The notes below the pieces were generated by a model that saw nothing but the letters and a program-made list of their open reading frames with translations, did no database searches and was not told the origin of the DNA. 37,435 bases of DNA from Streptomyces sp. S3(2020) (GTDB taxonomy: Bacteria > Actinomycetota > Actinomycetes > Streptomycetales > Streptomycetaceae), in contig NZ_JABERD010000086.1 of assembly GCF_013044505.1 (NCBI RefSeq), forward strand, positions 1 through 37,435, written 5' to 3'. Each line of letters opens with the position of its first letter. Position 1 is the stretch's first letter. Below, piece after piece: positions 13,984-21,551 of this stretch. A program made the translations under genes and the position numbers.

Positions 13984-14616
13984 ATGACCGCGCCCGTCGT
14001 CCACTCGCTGCGCGAACAGATCCGCGAGCACATCGTGGAAGGGATCGTCAGCGGTCGCTGGAAGCCGGGCGAGCGGATCGTGGAGCGGCGGATCGCCACC
14101 GAACTGGAGGTCAGTCAGACCCCGGTGCGGGAGGCGCTGCGGGAGCTGGAGTCGCTGCGGCTGATCGAGTCGGCGCCGAACAAGGGCGTGCGGGTGCGGA
14201 ACCTGACGGCGGCCGACCTGGAGGAGAGCTACCCGGTCCGGGCCGGTCTGGAGGCGATCGCGGCGGAGCTGGCGGCGGAGCGGCTGGCGCAGGACTGCTC
14301 GGCCCTGGAGCCGCATGTCCTCGCGCTCTACGAGGCCGACCGCGCGTCCGACGGGACCGGACAGGTGCGGCACACCGTGGGCTTCCACCGGGAGATGGTC
14401 CGCGCCGCCGGGAACTCCGTCCTTCTGCACACCTGGGAGGGGCTCGGCATCGAGGTCTTCACGGCCCTCTCCATCCGCTGGCTGGGCACGGTACAGCAGT
14501 CGTACGCGGAGGAGCACGAGGAGCTCGTCCAGGCGTTCCGGCGCCGGGATCCCCGTATCGCCGAACTCGTCAAGGCCCATGTCCTGGGCTGCGCGCCGAG
14601 GCACGGCGGGGAATAG
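13984..14616 (+). CDS. GntR family transcriptional regulator (FadR/FCD subfamily)
   Basis: The 210-residue protein has an N-terminal winged helix: SLREQIREHIVEGIVSGRWK, then GERIVERRIATELEVSQTPV and REALRELESLRLI, the GntR signature. A C-terminal all-helical FCD ligand domain follows, with FHREMVRAAGN (about 137-147), which includes a metal/ligand histidine. FCD regulators usually sense small carboxylates and repress nearby genes. Its position between sucB and aceE suggests that it may respond to pyruvate or a related acid and control dehydrogenase genes, including the palindromes before lpd and aceE. This is inference. The ATG start at 13984 follows TTAAGGAGCACTC, a strong ribosome site. Confidence 0.9.
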   Translation: MTAPVVHSLREQIREHIVEGIVSGRWKPGERIVERRIATELEVSQTPVREALRELESLRLIESAPNKGVRVRNLTAADLEESYPVRAGLEAIAAELAAERLAQDCSALEPHVLALYEADRASDGTGQVRHTVGFHREMVRAAGNSVLLHTWEGLGIEVFTALSIRWLGTVQQSYAEEHEELVQAFRRRDPRIAELVKAHVLGCAPRHGGE

Positions 14617-14664
14617 GCGGGGTTTCGCCGTAGGGGTACGGGGCGTTGCCGGGTGCGGGTAGTT

Positions 14665-14695
14665 CGTGGCTTGTCGCGCAGTTCCCCGCGCCCCT
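14665..14695. repeat. Dispersed palindromic repeat, short form
   Basis: The copy reads CGTGGCTTGTCGCGCAG then TTCCCCGCGCCCCT. It follows the GntR gene by about 50 bases and matches the short form found at 3533, 17749 and 31612. Confidence 0.8.
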
Positions 14696-14865
14696 AGGTG
14701 GGTGCAGTGCCGTCGATCTCCATGCACCGCCGCGCCCCCTGAAACCACCCGAGCACGCCCCCGCTCACCTGCGAAAACACCGGCAAACCCCCGTCACCCG
14801 GTGCCACCGCCCGAGGCACCCCGTGCCGACTTTCTCGGAATCAAGAGGTTTTGCCCCTCAACCCT

Positions 14866-14895
14866 TTGATCGATCATCGATCAGCGAGTTACAGT
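14866..14895 (+). promoter_or_regulatory. Putative aceE promoter with overlapping palindromic operator
   Basis: TTGATC (14866-14871) and TACAGT (14890-14895), 18 bases apart, make a plausible vegetative -35/-10 pair. The palindrome TGATCGAT-C-ATCGATCA (14867-14883), with perfect 8-bp arms, overlaps the -35 and fills most of the spacer. That is the classic place for a repressor to block RNA polymerase. Transcription would begin near 14902, leaving a leader of about 120 bases. Confidence 0.55.
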
Positions 14896-14903
14896 CGCCG
14901 ACG

Positions 14904-14939
14904 GGCCTCTACCGAGGTCGAAAGCCTCTACCGAGGCTT
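14904..14939 (+). promoter_or_regulatory. Tandem leader hairpins with identical TACC loops before aceE
   Basis: A 13-base direct repeat, GCCTCTACCGAGG, occurs at 14905-14917 and 14924-14936. Each copy sits in its own hairpin: GGCCTC-TACC-GAGGTC (14904-14919) and AAGCCTC-TACC-GAGGCTT (14922-14939). The loops are identical and 19 bases apart. They begin right where the predicted transcript starts, so they may act as RNA structures bound by a protein, or as a two-site DNA operator. Confidence 0.5.
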
Positions 14940-15021
14940 GAGCCCTGTCCTGCCAAAGACCTAGGGCACCCCCGAACCCTTACCGATGAGGGAACCCCCT
15001 TCGACTGAGGAAGGCGGCGAC

Positions 15022-17727
15022 ATGACCGACCCCTACGCCATCCAGCCGAGCGAGCTCGACCAGCTCCCGGACCGTGACCCCGAGGAGACCGCCGAATGGC
15101 AGGCCTCACTGGACGCGGTCGCCAAGGCTGCCGGCCCGCACCGTGCCGCGTACCTGATGCGCCGCACGCTGGAGCGCGCGGAGGGCAACGGCATCGCGCT
15201 GCCCAAGCTGCTGGAAACGGACTACGTCAACACGATCCCCACCGCCGCCGAGCCGTCCGCGCCCGGTGACGAGGAGATCGAGCGGAAGATCACCGCGTGG
15301 AACCGCTGGAACGCGGCCGCGATGGTCACCCGCGGCTCCAAATACGGCGTCGGCGGGCACATCGCCACCTTCGCCTCCGCGGCCTGGCTCTACGAGACCG
15401 GCTTCAACCACTTCTTCAAGGGCAAGGAGGCGGACGGTTCGGGCGACCAGCTCTACATCCAGGGCCACGCCTCCCCCGGTATCTACGCCCGCGCCTTCCT
15501 CGACGGCCGACTGAACGAGCAGCAGCTCGACAACTTCCGCCGCGAGTCGGGCGGCAACGGCCTCCCGTCGTACCCGCACCCGCGCCGGCTGCCCTGGCTG
15601 TGGGAGTTCCCGACCGTCTCCATGGGTCTGGGCCCGCTCTCCGCGATCTACCAGGCGCGCTTCAACCGCTATCTGACCAACCGCGGCATCAAGGACGTCT
15701 CCGCCTCCCACGTCTGGGCCTTCCTGGGCGACGGCGAGATGGACGAGCCCGAGTCGACGGCGGCACTCGCACTCGCAAGCCGTGAGGGCCTCGACAACCT
15801 CACCTTCGTCATCAACTGCAACCTCCAGCGCCTCGACGGCCCGGTCCGCGCGAACTTCAAGATCGTGCAGGAGCTGGAGGCCCAGTTCCGCGGCGCCGGC
15901 TGGAACGTCATCAAGTCGCTGTGGGGCACCGCCTGGGACGAGCTGTTCCAGCTCGACACCACGGGTGCGCTGCTGCGACGGCTCCGCGAGGTACCGGACG
16001 CGCAGGTCCAGACGTACCAGACGCGCGGCGCCACCTACATCCGCGAGGACTTCTTCGGCAAGGACCCGGCGCTCGCCGAGATGGCGAAGCTGCTGAGCGA
16101 CGACAAGATCCTCGAGTGCTTCCACTTCTCCCGCGGTGGCCACGAGGCGCGCAAGGTCTACGCCGCCTACAAGGCCGCCGTCGAGTTCAAGGGCGCCCCG
16201 ACGGTCATCCTGGCCCAGACGGTCAAGGGCAACACCCTCGGCGAGGGCTTCGCGTCGAAGAACGCCAACCACCAGATGAAGAAGCTCACGGTGGACGAGT
16301 TCAAGACGATGCGTGACCTTCTTGAACTGCCCATCTCGGACAGCCAGTTCGTCGACGGGGTCGTGCCCTACGGCCACCCCGGCGCCGACTCCCCCGAGGT
16401 CCGCTACCTCCAGGAGCGCCGCGCCGCGCTCGGCGGTCCCGCCCCGGCCCGTCGTACGCACGCGCTCGCCCCGCTGCCCGCCCCCGCCGAGAAGGCCTTC
16501 GCCTCCTTCGACAAGGGCTCGGGTACGCAGAACATCGCGACCACCATGGCGTTCGTCCGTCTCATCAAGGACCTGGTCCGCGACAAGGAGACCGGCAAGC
16601 GCTGGGTGCCGATCGTCCCCGACGAGGCGCGCACCTTCGGCATGGAGAGCCTCTTCCCGTCCCTCGGGATCTACTCCCCCAAGGGCCAGACGTACGAGCC
16701 GGTCGACCGTGACCAGCTGATGTACTACAAGGAGGCCAAGAACGGCCAGATCCTCAACGAGGGGATCACCGAGGCCGGTTCGATGGCCGACTTCATCGCC
16801 GCGTCCACCGCGTACTCCACGCACGGTGAGGCGATGATCCCGTTCTACATCTTCTACTCGATGTTCGGCTGGCAGCGCACGGCCGACCAGATGTGGCAGC
16901 TCGGCGACCAGCTGGGCCGCGGCTTCCTGGTGGGCGCGACGGCGGGCCGTACGACGCTGACGGGTGAGGGCCTCCAGCACGCGGACGGCCACTCGCCGGT
17001 GATCGCGGCGACGAACCCGGCGTCCCTGACCTACGACCCGGCGTTCGCCTACGAGGTCGCGGCGATCGTCAAGGACGGTCTGCGCCGGATGTACGGCGAG
17101 GCGGCCCCGGGCGAGGACCCGAACGTCTTCTACTACCTCACGGTCTACAACGAGCCGATGCCGCAGCCGGCCAAGCCCTCCGGGGCCGGCGTCGACGAGG
17201 GCATCGTCAAGGGCCTGTACCGCTTCAGCACCGCGGAGTCGGCGGGCCTGAACGTGGCCGCGGCGAACGCCCCGCGCCTCCAGTTGCTGAGCTCGGGCAC
17301 GGCGATCCACTGGGCGATCGAGGCGCAGAAACTGCTCGCCGAGGAGTGGGGCGTGGCGGCCGACGTCTGGTCCGCGACCTCCTGGACGGAGCTGCGCCGT
17401 GACGCGCTGGAGGCCGACGCGGCGCTCCTGCGCGGCGAGGAGCGCGTCCCGTACGTCCGCCAGGCCCTGCACGGCGCCGAGGGCCCCGTCCTCGCCGTCT
17501 CCGACTACATGCGCCAGGTCCCGGACCAGATCGCGCAGTGGGTCGAGCAGGACTACTCCTCGCTCGGTGCCGACGGCTTCGGCCTCTCGGACACCCGCGA
17601 GGGGGCGCGCCGCCACTTCGGTGTCGACGCCGAGTCGATCGTGGTCGCGGCGCTGGCCCAGCTCGCCCGCCGCGGCGAGGTGAAGGCTGCGGCGGTGAAG
17701 GAAGCGCGGGAGAAGTACGGGCTGTAG
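15022..17727 (+). CDS. aceE: Pyruvate dehydrogenase E1 component (homodimeric AceE type)
   Basis: AceE decarboxylates pyruvate with thiamine diphosphate and transfers the acetyl unit to the lipoyl arm of E2. The 901-residue length is typical of homodimeric E1. The TPP/Mg motif begins GDGEMDEPES (about residue 236), followed by LDNLTFVINCNLQRLDGPVR. The C-terminal half has the transketolase-type pyrimidine-binding region, with HGEAMIPFYIFYSMFGWQRT and LTGEGLQHADGHSP. The chosen ATG at 15022 gives MTDPYAIQPSELDQLPDRDP and follows GAGGAAGG; a start 12 codons upstream has no such site. Its E2 and E3 partners are encoded 2-5 kb upstream, and lipA/lipB, which make the E2 cofactor, lie 13-14 kb downstream. 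Confidence 0.97.
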   Translation: MTDPYAIQPSELDQLPDRDPEETAEWQASLDAVAKAAGPHRAAYLMRRTLERAEGNGIALPKLLETDYVNTIPTAAEPSAPGDEEIERKITAWNRWNAAAMVTRGSKYGVGGHIATFASAAWLYETGFNHFFKGKEADGSGDQLYIQGHASPGIYARAFLDGRLNEQQLDNFRRESGGNGLPSYPHPRRLPWLWEFPTVSMGLGPLSAIYQARFNRYLTNRGIKDVSASHVWAFLGDGEMDEPESTAALALASREGLDNLTFVINCNLQRLDGPVRANFKIVQELEAQFRGAGWNVIKSLWGTAWDELFQLDTTGALLRRLREVPDAQVQTYQTRGATYIREDFFGKDPALAEMAKLLSDDKILECFHFSRGGHEARKVYAAYKAAVEFKGAPTVILAQTVKGNTLGEGFASKNANHQMKKLTVDEFKTMRDLLELPISDSQFVDGVVPYGHPGADSPEVRYLQERRAALGGPAPARRTHALAPLPAPAEKAFASFDKGSGTQNIATTMAFVRLIKDLVRDKETGKRWVPIVPDEARTFGMESLFPSLGIYSPKGQTYEPVDRDQLMYYKEAKNGQILNEGITEAGSMADFIAASTAYSTHGEAMIPFYIFYSMFGWQRTADQMWQLGDQLGRGFLVGATAGRTTLTGEGLQHADGHSPVIAATNPASLTYDPAFAYEVAAIVKDGLRRMYGEAAPGEDPNVFYYLTVYNEPMPQPAKPSGAGVDEGIVKGLYRFSTAESAGLNVAAANAPRLQLLSSGTAIHWAIEAQKLLAEEWGVAADVWSATSWTELRRDALEADAALLRGEERVPYVRQALHGAEGPVLAVSDYMRQVPDQIAQWVEQDYSSLGADGFGLSDTREGARRHFGVDAESIVVAALAQLARRGEVKAAAVKEAREKYGL

Positions 17728-17748
17728 TTCGGCCGCGGGTGAGTGGGG

Positions 17749-17836
17749 GCTGGTCGCGCAGTTCCCCGCGCCCCTCCAAAGACGGGCCCGCTCAGGCGCG
17801 CCTGCTTCCAGGGGTGCGGGGAACTGCGCGACCGGC
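17749..17836. terminator. Terminator built from an inverted pair of the dispersed repeat
   Basis: A short-form repeat at 17749-17775 is followed by its own inverted copy at 17810-17836. The two 27-base arms differ at two positions and are separated by 34 bases. The resulting long hairpin starts about 20 bases after the aceE stop and ends about 40 bases before the WYL regulator. It is likely to stop aceE transcription. Confidence 0.75.
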
Positions 17837-17877
17837 CGCATCCGGGCCCGCACCCGGCGACGCAGCATGATGGACCT

Positions 17878-18855
17878 ATGCGTGCCGCCCGCCTCATCAA
17901 GATGGTCCTGCTGCTCCAGTCCCGGCCCTCCATGACCGCCGCCGAGCTGGCGCGGGAGCTGGAGGTGTCCGAGCGGACGATCACCCGGGACGCCCAGGCG
18001 CTGTCGGAGGCGGGCGTTCCGGTGTACGCGGACCGGGGGCGGGCCGGGGGCTACCGGCTGATCGGCGGCTACCGGACCCGGCTGACCGGGCTTGCGCGGG
18101 GTGAGGCGGAGGCGCTGTTCCTGTCCGGGGTGCCCGGGGCGCTGCGCGAGATGGGTCTGGAGGACGCCGCCTCGGCCGCCCGTCTGAAGGTCTCCGCGGC
18201 ACTGCTCCCCTCACTCCGGGACGCCTCGAAGTCGGCCGCGCAGCGCTTCCACCTGGACGCCCCGAACTGGTGGAGCGAGCCGAAGACGCCCGAGCTGCTG
18301 CCCGCGATCGCCGACGCGGTGTGGGACGACCGGCGGGTCACCGCCCGCTATCGCAAGGGGGCGGGGGAGGTCGAGCGGGAGCTGGAGCCGTACGGGCTCG
18401 TGCTGAAGGCGGGCGTCTGGTACCTGTGCGCGCGGATTCCCGACCCCGGTTCCTTCCGGGTGTACCGGATCGACCGGTTCACGACGGTGGAAGCCTCGGC
18501 GGACCGCTTCGGGCGCGACGAGGAGTTCGATCTCCCCGCCTTCTGGGAGGACCAGGCGGAGCGGTTCGCGCGGTCGATCCTGCGGGCCGAGGTGGTCGTA
18601 CGGCTGTCACCGGACGGGGTGCGCCGGCTGCCGTACGCCCTGGCCGACCGGGTCTCCGCCGGTGAGGCACTGGAGCGGGCGGGGGCGCCGGACGAGGACG
18701 GCTGGGTGAGCGTGACGGTCGCCGTGGAGTCGGAGAAGATCGCCCGTACCCAGCTTCTGTCACTGGGCCCGGAGGTGGAGGTGCTGGCTCCGGAGGGTCT
18801 GCGGGCACTTTTCGCACAGGACGCGCGCCGCCTGGCCGGCCTGTACGGGACATAA
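17878..18855 (+). CDS. WYL-domain transcriptional regulator (HTH_11 plus WYL)
   Basis: The 325-residue protein opens with a winged helix-turn-helix (MRAARLIKMVLLLQSR, then TAAELARELEVSERTITRDA), typical of DeoR-like HTH_11 regulators. It continues with a WYL domain whose name motif is visible as VWYLCAR (Trp181-Tyr182-Leu183). A WCX-type C-terminal segment follows, ending near LRALFAQDARRLAGLY. WYL proteins often bind nucleic acids or nucleotides and control stress or DNA-damage responses. No target gene can be named here. The ATG at 17878 begins the HTH directly; the longer frame back to 17743 would translate the repeat hairpin and is rejected. Confidence 0.9.
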   Translation: MRAARLIKMVLLLQSRPSMTAAELARELEVSERTITRDAQALSEAGVPVYADRGRAGGYRLIGGYRTRLTGLARGEAEALFLSGVPGALREMGLEDAASAARLKVSAALLPSLRDASKSAAQRFHLDAPNWWSEPKTPELLPAIADAVWDDRRVTARYRKGAGEVERELEPYGLVLKAGVWYLCARIPDPGSFRVYRIDRFTTVEASADRFGRDEEFDLPAFWEDQAERFARSILRAEVVVRLSPDGVRRLPYALADRVSAGEALERAGAPDEDGWVSVTVAVESEKIARTQLLSLGPEVEVLAPEGLRALFAQDARRLAGLYGT

Positions 18856-18908
18856 CAATCCGCCGCACTCCACGTGCGCCTCACCCGTCCAGGGCCGATG
18901 CTGGACCC

Positions 18909-19430
18909 GTGATGGACGAGACGGAGTTCTGGGAGCTGGTGGATGCCGCCCGCGGGGCCGCCGAGGGCGACCCCGAGGAGCAGGCCGACCTTCTCATCGA
19001 CCGGCTCCTCCAGATGGACCCCGACATGGTCCTGGACTTCGCCCGTCACTTCGAGGCCCGCTACAACCGGGCGTACACCTGGGATCTGTGGGGCGCGGCC
19101 TGGGTCCTGCTCGACGGGGCCAGCGACGACGCGTTCGACTTCTTCCGCTGCTGGCTGATCGGGCAGGGGCGCGAGGTGTACGAGGGTGCCGTGCACGCCC
19201 CCGACTCGCTGTCCGACCTCCTGGGCGACTTCGACGAGGAGATCGACGGCGACGGGGAGGAGCTGGGGTACGCGGCGGACGAGGCGTACGAACAGCTCAC
19301 CGGCGTCGTCGCCCCCGACCTCGGAATCCCGCCCGCGCCGCCCGAGCCGGAGGGGGCGCCGGTCGACTTCGAGAGCGAGCGGGTGCTGGAGGAGCGGTAT
19401 CCGAAGCTGTGGGAGCGGTTCAGAGGCTGA
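18909..19430 (+). CDS. DUF4240 domain protein
   Basis: The 173-residue acidic protein has the DUF4240 pattern: DETEFWELVDAAR at the N-terminus, LLIDRLLQMDPDMVLDFARH, WGAAWVLLDGASDDAFDFFR and WLIGQGREVYEGAV. It is predicted to be cytoplasmic, without signal peptide or membrane helix. The role of the family is not known; several members occur near toxin-immunity or SMI1-like genes, but nothing here supports such a role. GTG at 18909 and ATG at 18912 are equally good starts. It follows the WYL gene by about 50 bases and precedes the CMD gene by 20. Confidence 0.8.
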   Translation: MMDETEFWELVDAARGAAEGDPEEQADLLIDRLLQMDPDMVLDFARHFEARYNRAYTWDLWGAAWVLLDGASDDAFDFFRCWLIGQGREVYEGAVHAPDSLSDLLGDFDEEIDGDGEELGYAADEAYEQLTGVVAPDLGIPPAPPEPEGAPVDFESERVLEERYPKLWERFRG

Positions 19431-19450
19431 CATCCATTTCAGGGGGGACC

Positions 19451-19990
19451 ATGGCTCGTATCCCGTATCCGGAACATCCCGCCGACAGTGTCGCGAAGCT
19501 TCCCGTGCCGCTCAACGCCTTCCGCATGCTCTCCCACGCCCCACCGCTCACGGACACGGCGATCGACCTGGGCCTGGCGGTCCTGCTGGAGTCGACCCTG
19601 CCCGTCCAGCTGCGCGAGCTGGTGATCATGGCGGTGGCCGCCGGCACGGAGTGCGCCTACGAAGCGGTGCAGCACCGACCGATCGCGCTCAACTCAGGCC
19701 TGTCCGCAGACCAGTTGACGGCTGTCGCCGAACTACGCTCCAGCGGCCCGGAGTTCGACGCGGCGGACTCGGCGGCGATCACGGCCACCTTCGAACTCAT
19801 CGCCCGACACACCCTGTCCGACGGCACATTGACGGCTCTCCGCGCCTGCTTCACCGATCGACAGGTCGTCGAGATCATCACGACAACCGGCTACTACGTC
19901 ATGCTGGCAGGCCTCATGAACGGCCTCGGCGTGGACGTCGACCCGTCCGGGGAACGGTTCCTGGGCCTGACGGGCGACGGCCCCGGGTGA
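19451..19990 (+). CDS. Carboxymuconolactone decarboxylase/AhpD-like family protein
   Basis: The 179-residue helical protein has the CMD/AhpD core: LPVQLRELVIMAVAAGTECA (about 54-73) followed by YEAVQH, in which the Glu and His match the proton-relay positions of the family. Only one cysteine is seen in this motif, so a CxxC peroxidase centre is absent and AhpD-like peroxidase activity is unlikely. The start ATG follows AGGGGGGACC, a strong ribosome site, 20 bases after the DUF4240 stop, so the two genes are probably co-transcribed. The substrate is unknown. Confidence 0.85.
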   Translation: MARIPYPEHPADSVAKLPVPLNAFRMLSHAPPLTDTAIDLGLAVLLESTLPVQLRELVIMAVAAGTECAYEAVQHRPIALNSGLSADQLTAVAELRSSGPEFDAADSAAITATFELIARHTLSDGTLTALRACFTDRQVVEIITTTGYYVMLAGLMNGLGVDVDPSGERFLGLTGDGPG

Positions 19991-19993
19991 GGC

Positions 19994-20206
19994 TCAGACC
20001 GCGGTCGCGCGCCTGCGGGTCGTGTCCGTCGGGATGTACGCCTGGGTCTGGTCGACCTTCAGGACCACGTGGTGCATCGGGGCCGCGTTGGCCTGGTCGA
20101 GGGCGGAGGCCGTGACGGCGGCCGGGCCGAGGACGACGGCCACGGCGGCGCACAGGGCCGCCCAGGGGCCACGGGCCAACTTGGTGCCGGTCTGACTGCT
20201 GTTCAT
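19994..20206 (-). CDS. Small secreted peptide of unknown function
   Basis: The 70-residue product has a signal-peptide-like N-terminus: MNSSQTGTKLARGPW, then the hydrophobic AALCAAVAVVLGPAAVTA with a likely cleavage at ASA or ANA. The mature part is only about 25-30 residues (PMHHVVLKVDQTQAYIPTDT followed by a basic RRR). ATG at 20206 is placed eight bases after GGAGG on the minus strand; a GTG three codons upstream is possible but overlaps that site. It is convergent with the CMD gene, with three bases between stops. I do not recognise the family. Confidence 0.65.
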   Translation of the reverse strand: MNSSQTGTKLARGPWAALCAAVAVVLGPAAVTASALDQANAAPMHHVVLKVDQTQAYIPTDTTRRRATAV

Positions 20207-20311
20207 CTTCCCCACCTCCGGTCAGTGCGTATGGCATGACGGTAGGGCGGCTGCTTCGGGGTGATCAGTGAGCCGGCTACGAGGAACCTGTGAGACCGTC
20301 CACGCGTCCGG

Positions 20312-21325
20312 CTACGCTGACGCGGCCACCGCCTCCACCACCGACAGGACCGTCGGTGTCGGCACGATGCGGGAGATCCTGAGGTCTGCCGCGGCGAGCA
20401 GGGCCGCGAAGTCCGCCTCGGTGCGTTCGCGGCCGACGAGGGCGGACATCAGGAGGAGGTCGAGGGTCTTGGACTGGTGGGGGGCGTTGTCCCGGGGGAC
20501 GACCGCGTCGACCACCAGGATGCGGCCGCCCGGCGTCATGGCCTCGCGGCAGCGCTCCAGGATGGTCACGCACCGGTCGTCCTCCCAGTCGTGGAGGATG
20601 CGCTTGAGGAGGTGGACGTCTCCCGGAGGCGCGGTGGCGAAGAAGTCGCCCTCCGCCAGACTCCAACGGCCCGCGGTCTCCTCGACGTCGAGGCGGTGGC
20701 CGGCCAGTACGTGGGGCTGGTCGTAGAGCACGCCCCGCAGGCCGGGGTTGCGGCGCAGGACCTCCAGGAGGAGGCCGCCGTGGCCGCCGCCGACGTCGAC
20801 GACCGTGCCGGTCGCCGGGAAGTCGTACGCGGCGGCGATCGGTGCGTTCTCGGGGTCGGACATGGCGGCCATCCCTGTGTGGAAGACGGCGGCGGTCGCC
20901 TCGTCCTGGGCGAAGTGTTCGAAGAACGGCATCCCGAAGATGCCCTCGAACACCGAGGTTCCCTCGGTCAGACAGCGGTCCATCTCGGCGGCCGGGAGCC
21001 ACAGGCTGCGGTCGGTGTTCATCAGGATCGCCGAGCGGGCCGAGTGCGGGGCGTCGGTGCGCAGGGCGTCGCCGGTGGCGGTGAGACGGAAGCGGCCCTC
21101 CGTGTCCTCCGCCACGATCCCGCGGGTGGCGAGCAGTCGTAGCACCCGGTAGAGGTTGCGGGCGTCCGTGGCGGTGACCTCGGCCAGTTCGGCGGGCGAA
21201 CGGGGGGCGCCGGTGAGGTGGTCCGCCACTCCGACGGCCGCCGCCGCACGCAGCGCGGCCGGGAAGAGGTAGCCCAGCGACTCCTCGACGAGGAATGCGG
21301 CGGAACTGCGCGAATCGGTCGTCAT
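20312..21325 (-). CDS. SAM-dependent O-methyltransferase (acetylserotonin/TcmN-like family)
   Basis: The 337-residue protein has an N-terminal dimerisation/winged-helix domain (ALRAAAAVGVADHL, ARNLYRVLRLLATRGIV) and a C-terminal Rossmann domain. The SAM-binding motif is TVVDVGGGHGGLLLEVLRRN, and the catalytic histidine lies in LLKRILHDWEDDRCVTIL. This family methylates hydroxyl groups on aromatic or polyketide compounds. No biosynthetic partner is visible in the window, so the substrate is unknown. The start ATG at 21325 yields MTTDSRSSAAF; the frame is open further upstream, but that part reads like intergenic DNA. It is divergent from the FemABX-like gene. Confidence 0.9.
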   Translation of the reverse strand: MTTDSRSSAAFLVEESLGYLFPAALRAAAAVGVADHLTGAPRSPAELAEVTATDARNLYRVLRLLATRGIVAEDTEGRFRLTATGDALRTDAPHSARSAILMNTDRSLWLPAAEMDRCLTEGTSVFEGIFGMPFFEHFAQDEATAAVFHTGMAAMSDPENAPIAAAYDFPATGTVVDVGGGHGGLLLEVLRRNPGLRGVLYDQPHVLAGHRLDVEETAGRWSLAEGDFFATAPPGDVHLLKRILHDWEDDRCVTILERCREAMTPGGRILVVDAVVPRDNAPHQSKTLDLLLMSALVGRERTEADFAALLAAADLRISRIVPTPTVLSVVEAVAASA

Positions 21326-21551
21326 GCCCTTCAGGATGACGGTCCGTCGCCCGGCACGGCTCGATTCGGCCGCGCCGCGCGGGGGCTCGAAGGAGCAGGA
21401 GGGCGGGGCACGGTCGGCGCACTCTCCCTCGTCGGCCGGCGATCCGGTGACCGACGTCACGGGACGCGTCCGGAAGGTTCACCTCCGGACTCTTGACCCG
21501 TGCCGTGATCCCCGGCGTACCGTGGCCGCCCCGAACAGGAGCGCCCTGCCC

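Larger units (their letters stand above)
14617..15021. promoter_or_regulatory. GntR-aceE intergenic region: repeat, operator, promoter and structured leader
   Basis: This 405-base stretch has no gene. From left to right it holds a short-form dispersed repeat (14665-14695), about 160 bases with no feature I can name, the palindrome and promoter at 14866-14895, and a leader with tandem hairpins at 14904-14939. A third CCCT-TACCGATG-AGGG stem-loop lies at 14977-14992. The leader ends in the GAGGAAGG ribosome site of aceE. Confidence 0.6.

Noticed and set aside
13856..13990. TTGACA at 13856 as the -35 of the GntR gene
   Set aside because: No suitable -10 lies 16-19 bases downstream; the closest A/T-rich hexamer is about 22 bases away.
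15106..17868. A 920-codon open frame on the minus strand opposite aceE
   Set aside because: It is a shadow of aceE caused by high GC3 codon bias; its translation is rich in Arg, Gly, Leu and Val without any domain, and aceE on the plus strand is certain.
17743..17877. N-terminal extension of the WYL regulator
   Set aside because: It translates the repeat hairpin (VPRAPPKTG and GCGELRDRP); the HTH begins at the ATG at 17878.
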